DNA of 64,000 nucleotides from NCBI RefSeq assembly GCF_017310545.1, contig NZ_CP066203.1, forward strand, positions 1,550,001 to 1,614,000. The letters run 5' to 3'. The position numbers and the translations under genes were made by a program. Origin of the DNA: Methylacidimicrobium sp. B4 (lineage in GTDB: Bacteria > Verrucomicrobiota > Verrucomicrobiia > Methylacidiphilales > Methylacidiphilaceae). This document shows, piece by piece, positions 1-8,803 of this stretch. Below the pieces are notes generated by a model, which had not been told where the DNA came from, made no database searches, and saw only the letters and a list, made by a program, of their open reading frames with translations. Position 1 is the first letter of the stretch. Every line of letters starts with the position of its first letter.

Positions 1-1718
1 CGCAGGCGGCCACGATGGGGCCGGAGCCAGCGATGCACGCGGCTTTCCGTGGGGGAGCGGTGACCGGGTTGCTCGTCGTCGGGCTCGCCCTCTTTTCCGT
101 GGGAGCTTTCTATTTGCTGTCAGTCTCCTATCAAGGCTTGCGAGAGACCGTTTCGGCGCTCGTCGGGTTGGCGCTGGGGGCTAGCTTAATCAGCGTCTTT
201 GCACGGCTGGGTGGTGGGATCTACACCAAGGCAGCCGACGTGGGAGCCGACCTGACCGGCAAAATCGAGCAGCGTCTGGAGGAGGACGATCCGCGCAACC
301 CGGCCACGATCGCGGACAACGTCGGTGACAATGTCGGTGACTGCGCAGGAATGGCGGCAGACGTCTTCGAGACCTACGTCGTCAGCCTGATCGGAGCGGT
401 TCTCGTCGCGGCGATCAGCCTGGACGGAAACCCCGCCGCGATGATGTATCCCTTTCTGGTCGGCTGCATTACCATCCTGGGGGCCCTTTGCGGGATCGGC
501 TATGTGAGCTTCTCGAAGGCACCAGCGGGGAAGGCTCTGGTTCAAGGGGTCGTGGCCAATGGGGTCGTTGCATCCGTTCTTTTCCTGCCCCTCTGCTTCT
601 GGCTCTTCCCGGACCGGTGGGCACAAGAATACAGCTGCTCGGTGATCGGGGTGCTGATGACCGCCGCCATGGTCATCATCACCGATCACTATACAAAGAC
701 CACGGCGAAGCCGGTGCAGAAGATCGCGCGTGCCTCTCAAACAGGTCACGCGACGAACATCATCGCGGGATTGGCCTTGGGGATGGAGGCGACCGCCTTG
801 CCCGTCCTCTTCATCGCGATCGCGGTGCTCGCCACCTTCTGGCTCGACCGGCTTTATGGCGTCGCCATCGCCGTTCGCTGCATGTTGAGCATGGCGGGCG
901 TGGTCATCTCGTTGGACAGCTTCGGACCGATCACGGATAACGCGGGGGGAATCGCCGTCATGAGCGGACTGCCGAAGCAGACGCGCCAGGTGACCGACGA
1001 GCTCGACGCGGTGGGCAACACGATGAAAGCGGTTACAAAGGGCTATGCGATCGGCTCGGCGGGGTTGGCAGCCCTGGTCCTCTTTGGTTCCTATGTCGAA
1101 GAGCTCCGCCACTACAGCTCGCAGGCAACCGCCGAGGTCTTGCAGTTCCGGCTCCAGGATCCCAAGGTGATCGTGGGCCTCTTCCTGGGCGCTCTCCTCC
1201 CCTACCTCTTCGCTGCCCGGAGCATGGCCGCGGTCGGGAATGCAGCCGGTGCGGTCGTCGAAGAAGTCCGGAAGCAGATTGCGGAGATCCCGGGCCTCCT
1301 CCAGGGGACAGCCCGGCCTCTCTACGGCCGGTGCGTCGACATCGTGACCAAGGCTGCCCTGCACGAAATGGTCCTCCCCGCGCTCCTCCCTCTGATCCTG
1401 GTGGTCGCCATCGCCGTGATCCCTGGGCTCGGTCCGATCGTTCTTGGAGGCGCTCTCATCGGCACCATCGTCACCGGCCTCTTCGTCGCGATCTCCATGA
1501 CCTCTAGCGGCGGCGCATGGGACAACGCCAAGAAATACATCGAGGAAGGTCATTACGGGGGCAAGGGATCCGAGACGCACGCCGCCTCGGTCACGGGCGA
1601 TACCGTGGGTGACCCTTACAAGGATACTGCTGGGCCCGCCATCAACCCGATGATCAAGGTCGTGAACGTCCTGGCGATTCTGGTGATCGGGATCTTCGCC
1701 CACTACTGGAAACTCTAG
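1..1718 (+). CDS. hppA: K+-independent H+-translocating pyrophosphatase, 5' truncated by window edge
   Basis: Membrane-bound pyrophosphatase that couples PPi hydrolysis to proton pumping. The reading frame is open to the left edge, and the residues before the first visible Met still match the family, so ATG 15 is not the real start and roughly the first 100-150 residues are missing. Visible family motifs are [30 protein letters not shown] and, near the C-terminus, [18 protein letters not shown]. Many hydrophobic segments are present. The segment [17 protein letters not shown] (Lys codon at 1026-1028) has Lys where K+-dependent enzymes have Ala, which marks the K+-independent, H+-pumping class. 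No downstream gene is close on this strand. Confidence 0.95.
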   Translation, partial: QAATMGPEPAMHAAFRGGAVTGLLVVGLALFSVGAFYLLSVSYQGLRETVSALVGLALGASLISVFARLGGGIYTKAADVGADLTGKIEQRLEEDDPRNPATIADNVGDNVGDCAGMAADVFETYVVSLIGAVLVAAISLDGNPAAMMYPFLVGCITILGALCGIGYVSFSKAPAGKALVQGVVANGVVASVLFLPLCFWLFPDRWAQEYSCSVIGVLMTAAMVIITDHYTKTTAKPVQKIARASQTGHATNIIAGLALGMEATALPVLFIAIAVLATFWLDRLYGVAIAVRCMLSMAGVVISLDSFGPITDNAGGIAVMSGLPKQTRQVTDELDAVGNTMKAVTKGYAIGSAGLAALVLFGSYVEELRHYSSQATAEVLQFRLQDPKVIVGLFLGALLPYLFAARSMAAVGNAAGAVVEEVRKQIAEIPGLLQGTARPLYGRCVDIVTKAALHEMVLPALLPLILVVAIAVIPGLGPIVLGGALIGTIVTGLFVAISMTSSGGAWDNAKKYIEEGHYGGKGSETHAASVTGDTVGDPYKDTAGPAINPMIKVVNVLAILVIGIFAHYWKL

Positions 1719-1844
1719 GGTGGTCTCGTCCGAGCGGGACGCAAGCCCCGGGCGGATCCGAGAGGTCGACGAAGACGGGGTTTGAACAGTTGATTAATTA
1801 TTTGAGCTTTTTCAATCTTTCTTGTAGATTTTAATTTACAGTGG

Positions 1845-1998
1845 CCATCCTGGACGGCCCTACGGCGAGTTCCGCCGGAAGTCACGCCTGTGGAGAGGAG
1901 CGCTCTAGCTCGGCACGCAAGCGCCGGGTGAAACCAGCCTCGACGAAGCAGGAAGTCAGCTTTGTTCCCGTTTAGGCAGGAATGAGCAAGTCTGACGA
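1845..1998 (+). pseudogene. remnant: C-terminal end of a TnpB (IS200/IS605-type) gene with its right-end motif
   Basis: Read in the frame ending at TAG 1973-1975, the sequence encodes a tail containing HACGEERSSSARKRR and VKPASTKQEVSF. This resembles the (G)ACGE...VK.PS.KQE tail typical of TnpB proteins. It is followed by CCCGTTTAGGCAGGAATGAGC, which resembles the right-end hairpin of IS605-type elements in GC-rich bacteria. No upstream TnpB catalytic core is present: the sequence before about 1845 is AT-rich and non-coding and abuts the end of hppA. I infer a decayed insertion. The match is to a remembered family pattern, not an alignment. Confidence 0.6.
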
Positions 1999-2010
1999 AA
2001 CGGTTGACCC

Positions 2011-2086
2011 GCCCGTGGCAGAACGGATAGCATGGGCGCGAAGGCTCCTCGTATCGCGCGTGCGATAGAGGAGCTAGCCTACGGGC
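2011..2086 (+). ncRNA. candidate structured RNA or leader upstream of transaldolase
   Basis: A closing stem GCCCGT (2011-2016) / ACGGGC (2081-2086) encloses a long inner hairpin. The inner hairpin is GCTCCTCgTATCGC (2044-2057) paired with GCGATAGAGGAGC (2062-2074), a 13-bp helix with one bulged G and a GCGT loop. It lies 33 nt before the transaldolase ATG and just after a TnpB remnant. It could be a 5' leader element, part of the old mobile-element end, or an attenuator. I do not recognise a known riboswitch class. Confidence 0.35.
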
Positions 2087-2119
2087 AGACCGCCCGAAGG
2101 GACCGAACGGCACATCCCC

Positions 2120-3205
2120 ATGAAAGCGACGCAAACACTCCACGAGCTTGGTCAAAGTCTCTGGGTAGACAATATCTCTCGGCAGATGCTCGATGATGGA
2201 CTGCTCGATCGATATATCCGGGAGTATTCCGTTACCGGATTGACCTCGAATCCGACCATCTTCGACCATGCGATCGCGAAAAGCCATTGGTACGACGAGG
2301 CGATTCAGGAGCACGCCTCGCGCGGGCTGGAGGGTGAATCTCTCTTCTTCGGTCTGGCCATGGAGGACCTTCGAAGAGCGGCCGACTTGTTTCGCCCGAC
2401 CTACGAGGCGACCGAAGGGGGCGACGGCTGGGTCTCCCTGGAGGTTTCGCCGCTGTTGGCTTACGATGCGAATCGCACCTTGCAGGAGGCGAAGCGGATT
2501 CATGAAGCCATGGGGCGCCCCAACCTGTTCGTGAAGATCCCCGGTACGCGGGAAGGGCTTCCCGCAATTGCGGAGTCGATCGCCGAAGGGGTCTCCATTA
2601 ACGTTACGCTCCTTTTCTCCGCTGAACATTACGCGGCGGCGGCCGATGCTTATATGACCGGTCTGGAGCGGCGAAAGGCGGCAGGGCTTCCCTTGGGGGT
2701 GGTTTCTTCCGTGGCCTCCGTTTTCATCAGCCGGTGGGACAAGGCGATCATGGGCAAGGTCCCAGAGCGGCTTCGAAACCGGCTGGGGACCACGGTAGCC
2801 AAGCAGGCCTACCGTGCCTATTGCGAAGTGCTGGCTTCGGATCGCTGGCGCTCGCTCGAGGCCGCGGGTGCGCGACCCCAGCGGCTTCTCTGGGCCAGCA
2901 CCGGCACGAAAGATCCACACGCTTCAGACATTCTCTACATTCGCGCCCTTGCCGCCCCAAAGACAATCAACACGATGCCGGAGGAGACGCTGCTGGCCTT
3001 TGCGGACCATGGCGAGATTGGAGAGCTTCTTCCGGCCGATGGAGGGGACGCAAGTGCTCTCCTTGCCGAATTCCATGACGCGGGCATCGATGTGTCGGCT
3101 CTGGCCGCGCAGCTGCAGCGTGACGGGGCGGAAGCCTTCGTCTCCTCCTGGAAAGATCTCCTGCGATCCCTTTCCGAACGAAGCGCGCTTCTGCAGAACG
3201 CCTAG
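2120..3205 (+). CDS. tal: transaldolase
   Basis: 361-residue transaldolase, which transfers a dihydroxyacetone unit between sugar phosphates in the non-oxidative pentose-phosphate / ribulose-phosphate branch. Seen motifs: VTGLTSNPTIF near residues 38-48, and NLFVKIPGTREG with the predicted Schiff-base Lys at residue 139, followed by SINVTLLFS. Length and N-terminus (LGQSLWVDNISR) fit the longer tal type found in actinobacteria and Verrucomicrobia. It is preceded by a structured leader and faces the convergent suhB-like gene. Confidence 0.93.
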   Translation: MKATQTLHELGQSLWVDNISRQMLDDGLLDRYIREYSVTGLTSNPTIFDHAIAKSHWYDEAIQEHASRGLEGESLFFGLAMEDLRRAADLFRPTYEATEGGDGWVSLEVSPLLAYDANRTLQEAKRIHEAMGRPNLFVKIPGTREGLPAIAESIAEGVSINVTLLFSAEHYAAAADAYMTGLERRKAAGLPLGVVSSVASVFISRWDKAIMGKVPERLRNRLGTTVAKQAYRAYCEVLASDRWRSLEAAGARPQRLLWASTGTKDPHASDILYIRALAAPKTINTMPEETLLAFADHGEIGELLPADGGDASALLAEFHDAGIDVSALAAQLQRDGAEAFVSSWKDLLRSLSERSALLQNA

Positions 3206-3250
3206 GGAATATCGCCTTCCGGGCGAGCTCGCCCGAGCAGGCAAGCGGGG

Positions 3251-4042
3251 CTATTCGTCAACCGGCAGTCCGCTCAAGTCAAGCCGGCCGTTGGTCGCCG
3301 TCACGCGGAAAGTGTCTGTACCCGGATTGGGAAATTGGTGCATGTGGCCTCCTGCTTGCTGGAGGAGGAGGACTCCTGCGGCGATATCCCAGAGGTGGAT
3401 TTCCTGCTCCAAGTAAGCGTCGATTCGTCCGGCGGACAGGTAGGCCAGATCAAGGGCTGCCGAACCGGTGAGCCGGACCTTTCGGACGCGCGGGACGAGG
3501 TATTGAACGAGCCGTAGCCCCTGTTCGATTCCCGCTCGGCTTCGGGAAAAGCCGACGACGCAGACCGCTTCGGAAAGGTGAGCTCGCTTGCTTGCGGCGA
3601 TCGGCTTCCCGTTGAGTCGGGGAACGCGACCCCGTTCGGCGGTAAAAAGCTCCTGGCGGATCGGATCGAAGATCACCCCCACGAGCAGCTCTCCCTCCAG
3701 CCGGACGGCGATCGAGGTGCAAAAGTGGGGAATTCCGTAGGTGAAGTTCACCGTCCCGTCGAGCGGATCGACGATCCATTCGACCGCACCGGTGGGCGAC
3801 CCCGCGTTGCCCTCTTCTCCCAAGATGCGATGATCGGGGAAGTCGTGCAGGATCATCTGGGAGATCAACCCCTGGCACTGCCGATCCGTTTCGATCTTGA
3901 TGTCGTAGGCCTTCTCCTCGCAGACGATGACGGGCCCTCCGAAGCTCCGCCGGAGGTGATCTCCGGCAACGAGGGCGGCGTCGACCGCCGTGCGTGCGCA
4001 TCGCGCGGAGAGGGCGGAAAGTTCAGCCGGACGGTGACTCAT
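3251..4042 (-). CDS. suhB: inositol monophosphatase family protein
   Basis: 263-residue Mg2+-dependent phosphatase of the IMPase/FIG superfamily. Metal-site motifs are intact: GEEG (residues 75-78), VDPLDGTVNF (91-100, Asp92/Asp95), and LWDIAAG near the C-terminus. The substrate could be myo-inositol-1-phosphate, another sugar phosphate or PAP; sequence alone does not decide. It is convergent with tal, with a 45-nt gap. The start MSHRPAELSAL is the only reasonable one in frame. Confidence 0.88.
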   Translation of the reverse strand: MSHRPAELSALSARCARTAVDAALVAGDHLRRSFGGPVIVCEEKAYDIKIETDRQCQGLISQMILHDFPDHRILGEEGNAGSPTGAVEWIVDPLDGTVNFTYGIPHFCTSIAVRLEGELLVGVIFDPIRQELFTAERGRVPRLNGKPIAASKRAHLSEAVCVVGFSRSRAGIEQGLRLVQYLVPRVRKVRLTGSAALDLAYLSAGRIDAYLEQEIHLWDIAAGVLLLQQAGGHMHQFPNPGTDTFRVTATNGRLDLSGLPVDE

Positions 4043-4664
4043 AGGCTACTCCGCAGGGCGGGGGTGAGGAAGGCGGGTGGAACGCGAGATTGGTCCAGCG
4101 CCTGCGGGCTCTGCTTGTCCTCATTATGGAAGCCCGGAGGGGTGGTGGAGCGAGTAGATCCGGGACGTACCCCGCTCCGGCATGCTCCCTCCGTAAGCCC
4201 GATCGGCTGCCGCTACGTTAGGGAGATTCTCTCGGAGGATCAAGAACTCTGAAGAGCTCCGAAAAGGAAGGATCAGGCCAGCCGGGGCGCAAGGTCGCTC
4301 CTTCCTCTTCTTCGCCCGGGAATCGCTTGTGCTCGGGGGATGTGTCCATCGCCAACCGGTCCATGCGGTTGCGAAGGTACAGACGCTGATGTGACTGCCT
4401 GTGGTTTTTTTCGGGTTTGGCATGGACTTTTGGGCGTTTGAGTGTCGCCTTGAGGACGCAGCTTCGTGGCAGCTCTGGTTCGCGGAGCTTCCCGAGTTGA
4501 TCCACCGCCGGACGGGATCGCGCCTAGTCGCTGATCTCGCATCTGTCCCTCTGGTCGCTGTGTGCGTTGTGCCACTCTGGAGGCTGCGTGAGATGCTGCT
4601 TGACCGACTGATACCACTCCGAGACCGGCTGCCTTCTCATCTTGCGGAGCTGCTTAGGCGGTAA
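4043..4664. other. intergenic region without an assignable gene
   Basis: No ORF here has a recognisable family. A plus-strand frame 4401-4664 (87 codons) ends in a short amphipathic-looking stretch directly at the 3' end of the convergent pseudogene. A minus frame, 4218-4505, reads 95 codons. Neither has a supporting Shine-Dalgarno or motif. Possibly decayed coding DNA next to the IS256 insertion. Confidence 0.4.
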
Positions 4665-5039
4665 TCAGGGATGATCCCGCATGGATTCTTCTAATCGTCT
4701 GCCCGACTCGTCCACGAGAATTTCGGTTTCCCTGCGCAAGTAATTTGTACGGACAATGCTAGCCCATTCTTTGAGAATGGGTAGTGCATCCGGCGAGATG
4801 TGTCCCGTGCCGGTCCTTGGCAAGTCGGCCGACCCTGAGAGAGTGTGGCGGAATCTGTCGTACCGATAGGATGCGGTCCAGTCTGCGCTTACTCCGCAAG
4901 GAAGCGTGCGGCTTGGCGTCACAGAGAGCGTTGTGAGTGCAACGAAAGCCCCCCAGTGTGTGCGGAGGACCTCCGTCGTGAAAGGTGGAAGTGCAAACAC
5001 GCTTTGTCCAAAAAGGCCCTCTTCAGTTGTGTATCGTCC

Positions 5040-6334
5040 TTTCTGTAAATTCTCTTCCAGCCGCTGGCTGGCTGGTTTGCCCAGCGCAATCATGATGCCA
5101 TGACTTTGACAAAGGAGCGTAACGATCATGGTAATGCGAGTCGAAACAAACCCTTTGGAAGCAGCCTATGCGGTGCTACTCGAGCATGGGCTGGATGGCG
5201 CAGGCGAAGCCTTGCGCATTTTGGTGAATGAAGCGGCCAAAATTGAACGGGTCGAGTTTCTCGGCGCCAGGCCCTACGAGCGCACCGCAGCCCGGCGCGA
5301 CTGGGCCAACGGTTATAAGCCCAAGACGGTGCTGACCAAGCTGGGCGAGCTCACCTTCGAGGTACCGCAAGTGCGTTCTGGCGACTTCTATCCTTCTGCG
5401 CTCGAGAAAGGCACCCGCACCGATCAGGCGGTGAATCTGGCCTTGGCCGAGATGTACGTCCAGGGCGTCTCCACCCGGCGGGTGATCGACGTGTTGCAGC
5501 GGCTCTTGGGGCCGGAGATCAAGCTTTCTTCAGCCCAGGTCAGTCGCGCTGCCGCCAGACTCGATGAAGGGCTCAAGGCCTGGCGGGAACGCCCGTTGGG
5601 CGAGGTGCCTTATCTCTTTCTGGACGCCCGCTATGAGAAGGTGCGCCTGGAAGGACGGATCGTCGATTGCGCGGTACTGATTGCAGTGGGTATCGAGGCA
5701 ACGGGCAAGCGCCGGGTGCTGGGCTGCGAGGTGGCTACATCGGAAGCGGAGATCAACTGGCGCCGCTTCCTGGAAAGCCTCCTTGCCCGTGGATTGAAGG
5801 GGGTCAAGCTCATCGTTGCCGACGACCACGCGGGACTGAAGGCCGCGCGCCGTGCAGTGTTGCCTTCCGTGCCCTGGCAGCGCTGCCAGTTCCACCTGCA
5901 GCAAAACGCCGGTCAGTTTGTCACGCGCCAAGAAGCGAAGAAGACCGTTGCCCGGCAGCTGCGCACGATCTTCAATGCGCCGGATCGAAGCGAGGCCCAG
6001 CGGCTGTTACGGGAGGCGCTTGCGCAATGGCGCACGGAGCATCCCAAGCTCGGGGAGTGGGCTGAGGAAGCCATACCAGAAAGCCTGACCGTCTTCGACT
6101 TCCCTGTCGAGCACCGCGTGCGGCTGCGCACCACCAACGGCCTGGAGCGCATCAACCGGGAACTCAGACGCCGCACCCGGGTGGCAAGCATCTTCCCCAA
6201 TCCCGAATCGTGCCTGCGGCTCATTTCCGCCCTGCTGGCCGAACTCGACGACGAGTGGATGACCGGCAAGGTCTATCTCAACCCCAACCCGTAACCCAGG
6301 CATCATGATCTGCTGCGCGGAAATTTACAGAAAA
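5040..6334 (+). mobile_element. IS256-family insertion sequence
   Basis: About 1.3 kb with one transposase gene. Imperfect terminal inverted repeats are visible: TTTCTGTAAATTCTC at the left (5040-5054) and GAAATTTACAGAAAA at the right (6320-6334). An inner shared motif ATCATGATGCC lies near both ends. No 8-9 bp target duplication is visible outside these ends, so a later rearrangement or a mis-set boundary is possible. Confidence 0.75.
5128..6294 (+). CDS. IS256-family (mutator-type) transposase
   Basis: 388-residue DDE transposase. Catalytic candidates are Asp166 in YLFLDARYEKV, Asp232 in IVADDHAGLK, and Glu340 in TTNGLERINRELRRRTR. The family C-x2-H motif is seen as CQFH. The reading frame is intact, so the element may still be active. 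The ATG is preceded by GGAGCG about nine bases upstream (5115-5120). Confidence 0.95.
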   Translation: MVMRVETNPLEAAYAVLLEHGLDGAGEALRILVNEAAKIERVEFLGARPYERTAARRDWANGYKPKTVLTKLGELTFEVPQVRSGDFYPSALEKGTRTDQAVNLALAEMYVQGVSTRRVIDVLQRLLGPEIKLSSAQVSRAAARLDEGLKAWRERPLGEVPYLFLDARYEKVRLEGRIVDCAVLIAVGIEATGKRRVLGCEVATSEAEINWRRFLESLLARGLKGVKLIVADDHAGLKAARRAVLPSVPWQRCQFHLQQNAGQFVTRQEAKKTVARQLRTIFNAPDRSEAQRLLREALAQWRTEHPKLGEWAEEAIPESLTVFDFPVEHRVRLRTTNGLERINRELRRRTRVASIFPNPESCLRLISALLAELDDEWMTGKVYLNPNP

Positions 6335-6734
6335 GGAGTTGCACCATCCCCTCTTCTTGGCGAAGCGCGGTGTAGATCATATTGCTGACCTCCACCCTCG
6401 TCTGCTCGGTGATCGGCGGACATCCTCCTGGCAGGAACCCCCAAACCCATTCCGCGCCGATCCGGTCGGCACGGCGTTGGGAGGCCCGCCCTGTTGGCGG
6501 TGCTGCGGCGGATTGCCGGATCCGCTCCAGGGTGAAGAGCAGGTCGGAAGGCCGACGGCGAGGAGCATGGGGAGCAGCAGGATTCGCATCGTTGATGTCT
6601 CCTGGGGGAAGGTATTGCGCTTACTTTGGTCTGAATTCGTCAAGCCGATTCTCATGCCCGATGAGCCGATCGAGTGGGCTATTGCCGCTTCCCACCAGCG
6701 GGCGTATTGTCGAAACCGAGGGAAGTAGCTTTCC

Positions 6735-7340
6735 ATGGCAACAGCGGCTCTTGGACCGTACACGCTGAAGGATTGGCTCTCGACTCCCGAGGGAGAACAT
6801 TGGGAGCTCATCCACGGGAATCTCGTCATGACGGGGGAGACGGCAGGCAATAGCAAGCTGGCGCGGAAAATCCTGGTTGCTCTGGACAACTATCTTGAGC
6901 GGCATCCTCTAGGCGAAGCGGCGCACAACACGGCCTTCGGCTTCCCCGGGATCATCGATCTGGACCGTGAGGGCGTCGTTCCCGACCTCTGCTACATCCC
7001 AAACGACCAGCTCTCGAAATGGGATGATGAGGCCAACGTCCAAAAAGGCGTGATCCCGGCTCTCGTGGTCGAAATCCTTTCCCCTTCGACTAGGGAGATC
7101 GACCTTGTGGACAAGGTCGAGATCTACCGCGAGGCGGGCGTCTCGGAGTATTGGATCCTCGATCGCTCCCAGGAGGCGATGCGGATTTGGAGATTCTCGG
7201 AGAATCCGAATGCGCCGATCGCGGTCCAAAGCTTCGCCGAGACCATCACGACTCCACTCCTGCCCGGCTTCGTCCTGGATCTGCCGAAGATCCGGAAGAC
7301 GCTGGTGGTGGGAAGAAAGTGCCCGGACCAGTCGCGCTAG
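6735..7340 (+). CDS. Uma2 family (DUF820) PD-(D/E)xK nuclease-like protein
   Basis: 201 residues. The fold signature is visible: TLKDWLSTPEGEHWELIHGNLVMTG at the N-terminus, then VVPDLCYI, then ALVVEILSPSTREIDLVDKVEIYREAGVSEYWILD, which carries the putative E...D...K metal/catalytic residues. Uma2 proteins are often found in multicopy near mobile DNA, and their cellular role is not established. It stands alone, divergent from the broken lipoprotein gene. Confidence 0.88.
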   Translation: MATAALGPYTLKDWLSTPEGEHWELIHGNLVMTGETAGNSKLARKILVALDNYLERHPLGEAAHNTAFGFPGIIDLDREGVVPDLCYIPNDQLSKWDDEANVQKGVIPALVVEILSPSTREIDLVDKVEIYREAGVSEYWILDRSQEAMRIWRFSENPNAPIAVQSFAETITTPLLPGFVLDLPKIRKTLVVGRKCPDQSR

Positions 7341-7376
7341 GCGTTGGGCGTGTTGCCGCCGCGATCAGCGGCCTCT

Positions 7377-7988
7377 CTATGGACAGTTGATTCCCAGCAA
7401 GCGATAGGCGGTCCTCTGGAGAGGCGCCGAATGAAATTGGCTGTTGGCGACCATGGCCTGGAGAGTGGTCCGCCCCTCGCTGTTCAGCTCGTGCTGAGCC
7501 CAAAGCAGCGCCACGCAGAGGGCCTCGTCCTGAGAAAGGCCGATCTTGGGAAGCTCGGCGTAAGGGCTGGAAAAGGAGAAGTAGTGGAGGAAACGGAACT
7601 CGTTTCCGCTGGTGCCGAACAGAAGGTTGCCGCGCCGCTCGTTTCCTCTCTCGATCACGAAAAAGAAGCCCCGCTTTTCGCACATCGAGGGTCCCACGAG
7701 GGAGTGAGTGCAGTCGAAGGCCAGGTAACTGCGAATCAAGAGTTGGTTGCTCTCCGGTAACGTATCGAGAAAACGGGCGAGCCGCTCCGTCAAGAATGGA
7801 GTCATCGCCGCCCGACGACCCTCCACGGGACCTGGACGGAGAAGCATCAGGAACGCCAGGGAAGCGGCGAACCAGCCCGCGTAACGCAGCTTTCGAAGCG
7901 GAGGCCAGGAGGGCTTTTGACCGGAGCCGGATCGGATGGGGTGACTGTTCATGCGGGACCTGGATCTTTCCTCAACGGGTGATGGCAT
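7377..7988 (-). CDS. hypothetical membrane-anchored or exported protein
   Basis: 203 residues with no family recognised. One hydrophobic segment (AGWFAASLAFLMLL, residues about 37-50) follows a basic N-terminus and suggests a signal anchor. The rest is globular with an aromatic stretch RFLHYFSFSSPY. The start ATG directly follows the stop of the upstream gene (TGAATG), implying translational coupling. A later Met (MNSHPIRS) is an alternative start. Confidence 0.6.
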   Translation of the reverse strand: MPSPVEERSRSRMNSHPIRSGSGQKPSWPPLRKLRYAGWFAASLAFLMLLRPGPVEGRRAAMTPFLTERLARFLDTLPESNQLLIRSYLAFDCTHSLVGPSMCEKRGFFFVIERGNERRGNLLFGTSGNEFRFLHYFSFSSPYAELPKIGLSQDEALCVALLWAQHELNSEGRTTLQAMVANSQFHSAPLQRTAYRLLGINCP

Positions 7989-8795
7989 TCATTGGCCAGG
8001 CACATTCGCGGCCGGCTTGGCGAGACGATAATCGACGAGCTCGATCTGCTGTCGCTCATGCCGAGAAGCGAAGGGAATCCGAACTCGATAATGAAACACG
8101 ACCGTCTTGGGAACATAGCCGAGAGGGATGCGCTGTGCCACATAGGAAAAAGCGAGCCGCTCGAAGCGGACGAGAAACCACGCGACGCTGACCGGCCGGG
8201 CCAGGAATGCGTGCGTTTCCAAGATCGAATAGTCTCGGGCGCTTACGTGCATCTCTCCATGTACTTGGTTGAGAATCTTTTCCAAAGGGGTTCGATAGGG
8301 TTCGTCCGGCTTGCCGGAAAAGCCGATATGATAGGCGGGCTCTCCATGCCAGTCGCCGTGGTCAAGGAGCACGACGCGGAACCGGGGAACCGCCTTTCGG
8401 AAGGAATAGACCGTTTCAATTCCCCGGCGAGCTCGTTTGACCTCTGCCTCCGACATCTCCCTTCTGGCCTTCTCGTCACCACGCACATCCGTGAGGATCA
8501 GTGCATGGCTGTTCGGGAGAACCCGGATCACGAAGTGGGAGCGCTTTCGGGAAAGATTGTCGGATCCGAGCGAATCGACCTCAATCTGCTCGAGAAACTG
8601 ATAGGCATTCAACTCATGAGCCAGCGACTCCTGCCTCTTGACCATCCGATCGACAATCAAAGAGAGTGGCGGAATCGGAGTGGAAGAAGAGGCAGGCTCG
8701 GTCTCCGCCAGCAAGCCCGTTTGCAGGGCGAAGCCCCACAGGCAAAGGAAGAGGGTGGTGCCCCCCCGAAACGGCTTCAAGGGAGGAAGCCGCAT
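7989..8795 (-). CDS. hypothetical exported protein, possibly LolA/RseB-like fold
   Basis: 268 residues. A signal peptide is evident (FRGGTTLFLCLWGFALQTGLLAET). The mature part contains LSLIVDRMVKRQESLAHELNAYQF and two-strand repeats (SHFVIRVLPNSHALILTDVRG; YRVRIPFASRHERQQIELVDYR) that resemble outer-membrane lipoprotein-sorting-like folds. That resemblance is impression only. It is coupled to the next unknown gene (TGAATG) and lies just downstream of ymdB, eight bases after its stop, so the three probably form one transcript. Confidence 0.6.
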   Translation of the reverse strand: MRLPPLKPFRGGTTLFLCLWGFALQTGLLAETEPASSSTPIPPLSLIVDRMVKRQESLAHELNAYQFLEQIEVDSLGSDNLSRKRSHFVIRVLPNSHALILTDVRGDEKARREMSEAEVKRARRGIETVYSFRKAVPRFRVVLLDHGDWHGEPAYHIGFSGKPDEPYRTPLEKILNQVHGEMHVSARDYSILETHAFLARPVSVAWFLVRFERLAFSYVAQRIPLGYVPKTVVFHYRVRIPFASRHERQQIELVDYRLAKPAANVPGQ

Positions 8796-8803
8796 AGGCT
8801 TTC

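Larger units (their letters stand above)
4665..6593 (-). pseudogene. broken lipoprotein-like gene, split by an IS256-family element and frameshifted
   Basis: A well-formed start lies at 6593 (AGGAG seven bases before ATG) and opens with a signal-peptide-like MRILLLPMLLAVGLPTC. That frame stops early at about 6377. The +2 frame then reads on as EWVWGFLPGG ... VEVSNMIYTALRQEEGM up to the IS end at about 6335. On the other side of the IS, the minus frame 5040-4665 continues as KGRYTTEEGLFGQSVF and runs to a TGA at 4665-4667. I infer one exported protein of unknown function, inactivated by a frameshift and by the insertion. That both halves belong to one gene is inferred, because no target duplication confirms a simple insertion. 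Confidence 0.45.

Noticed and set aside
186-1703. 505-codon minus-strand frame opposite hppA
   Set aside because: Antisense shadow of a conserved membrane-protein gene in high-GC DNA; it is charged, low-complexity and has no family pattern.
4401-4664. 87-codon plus ORF before the IS256 region
   Set aside because: No ribosome-binding site, family or conserved feature; left as unassigned.
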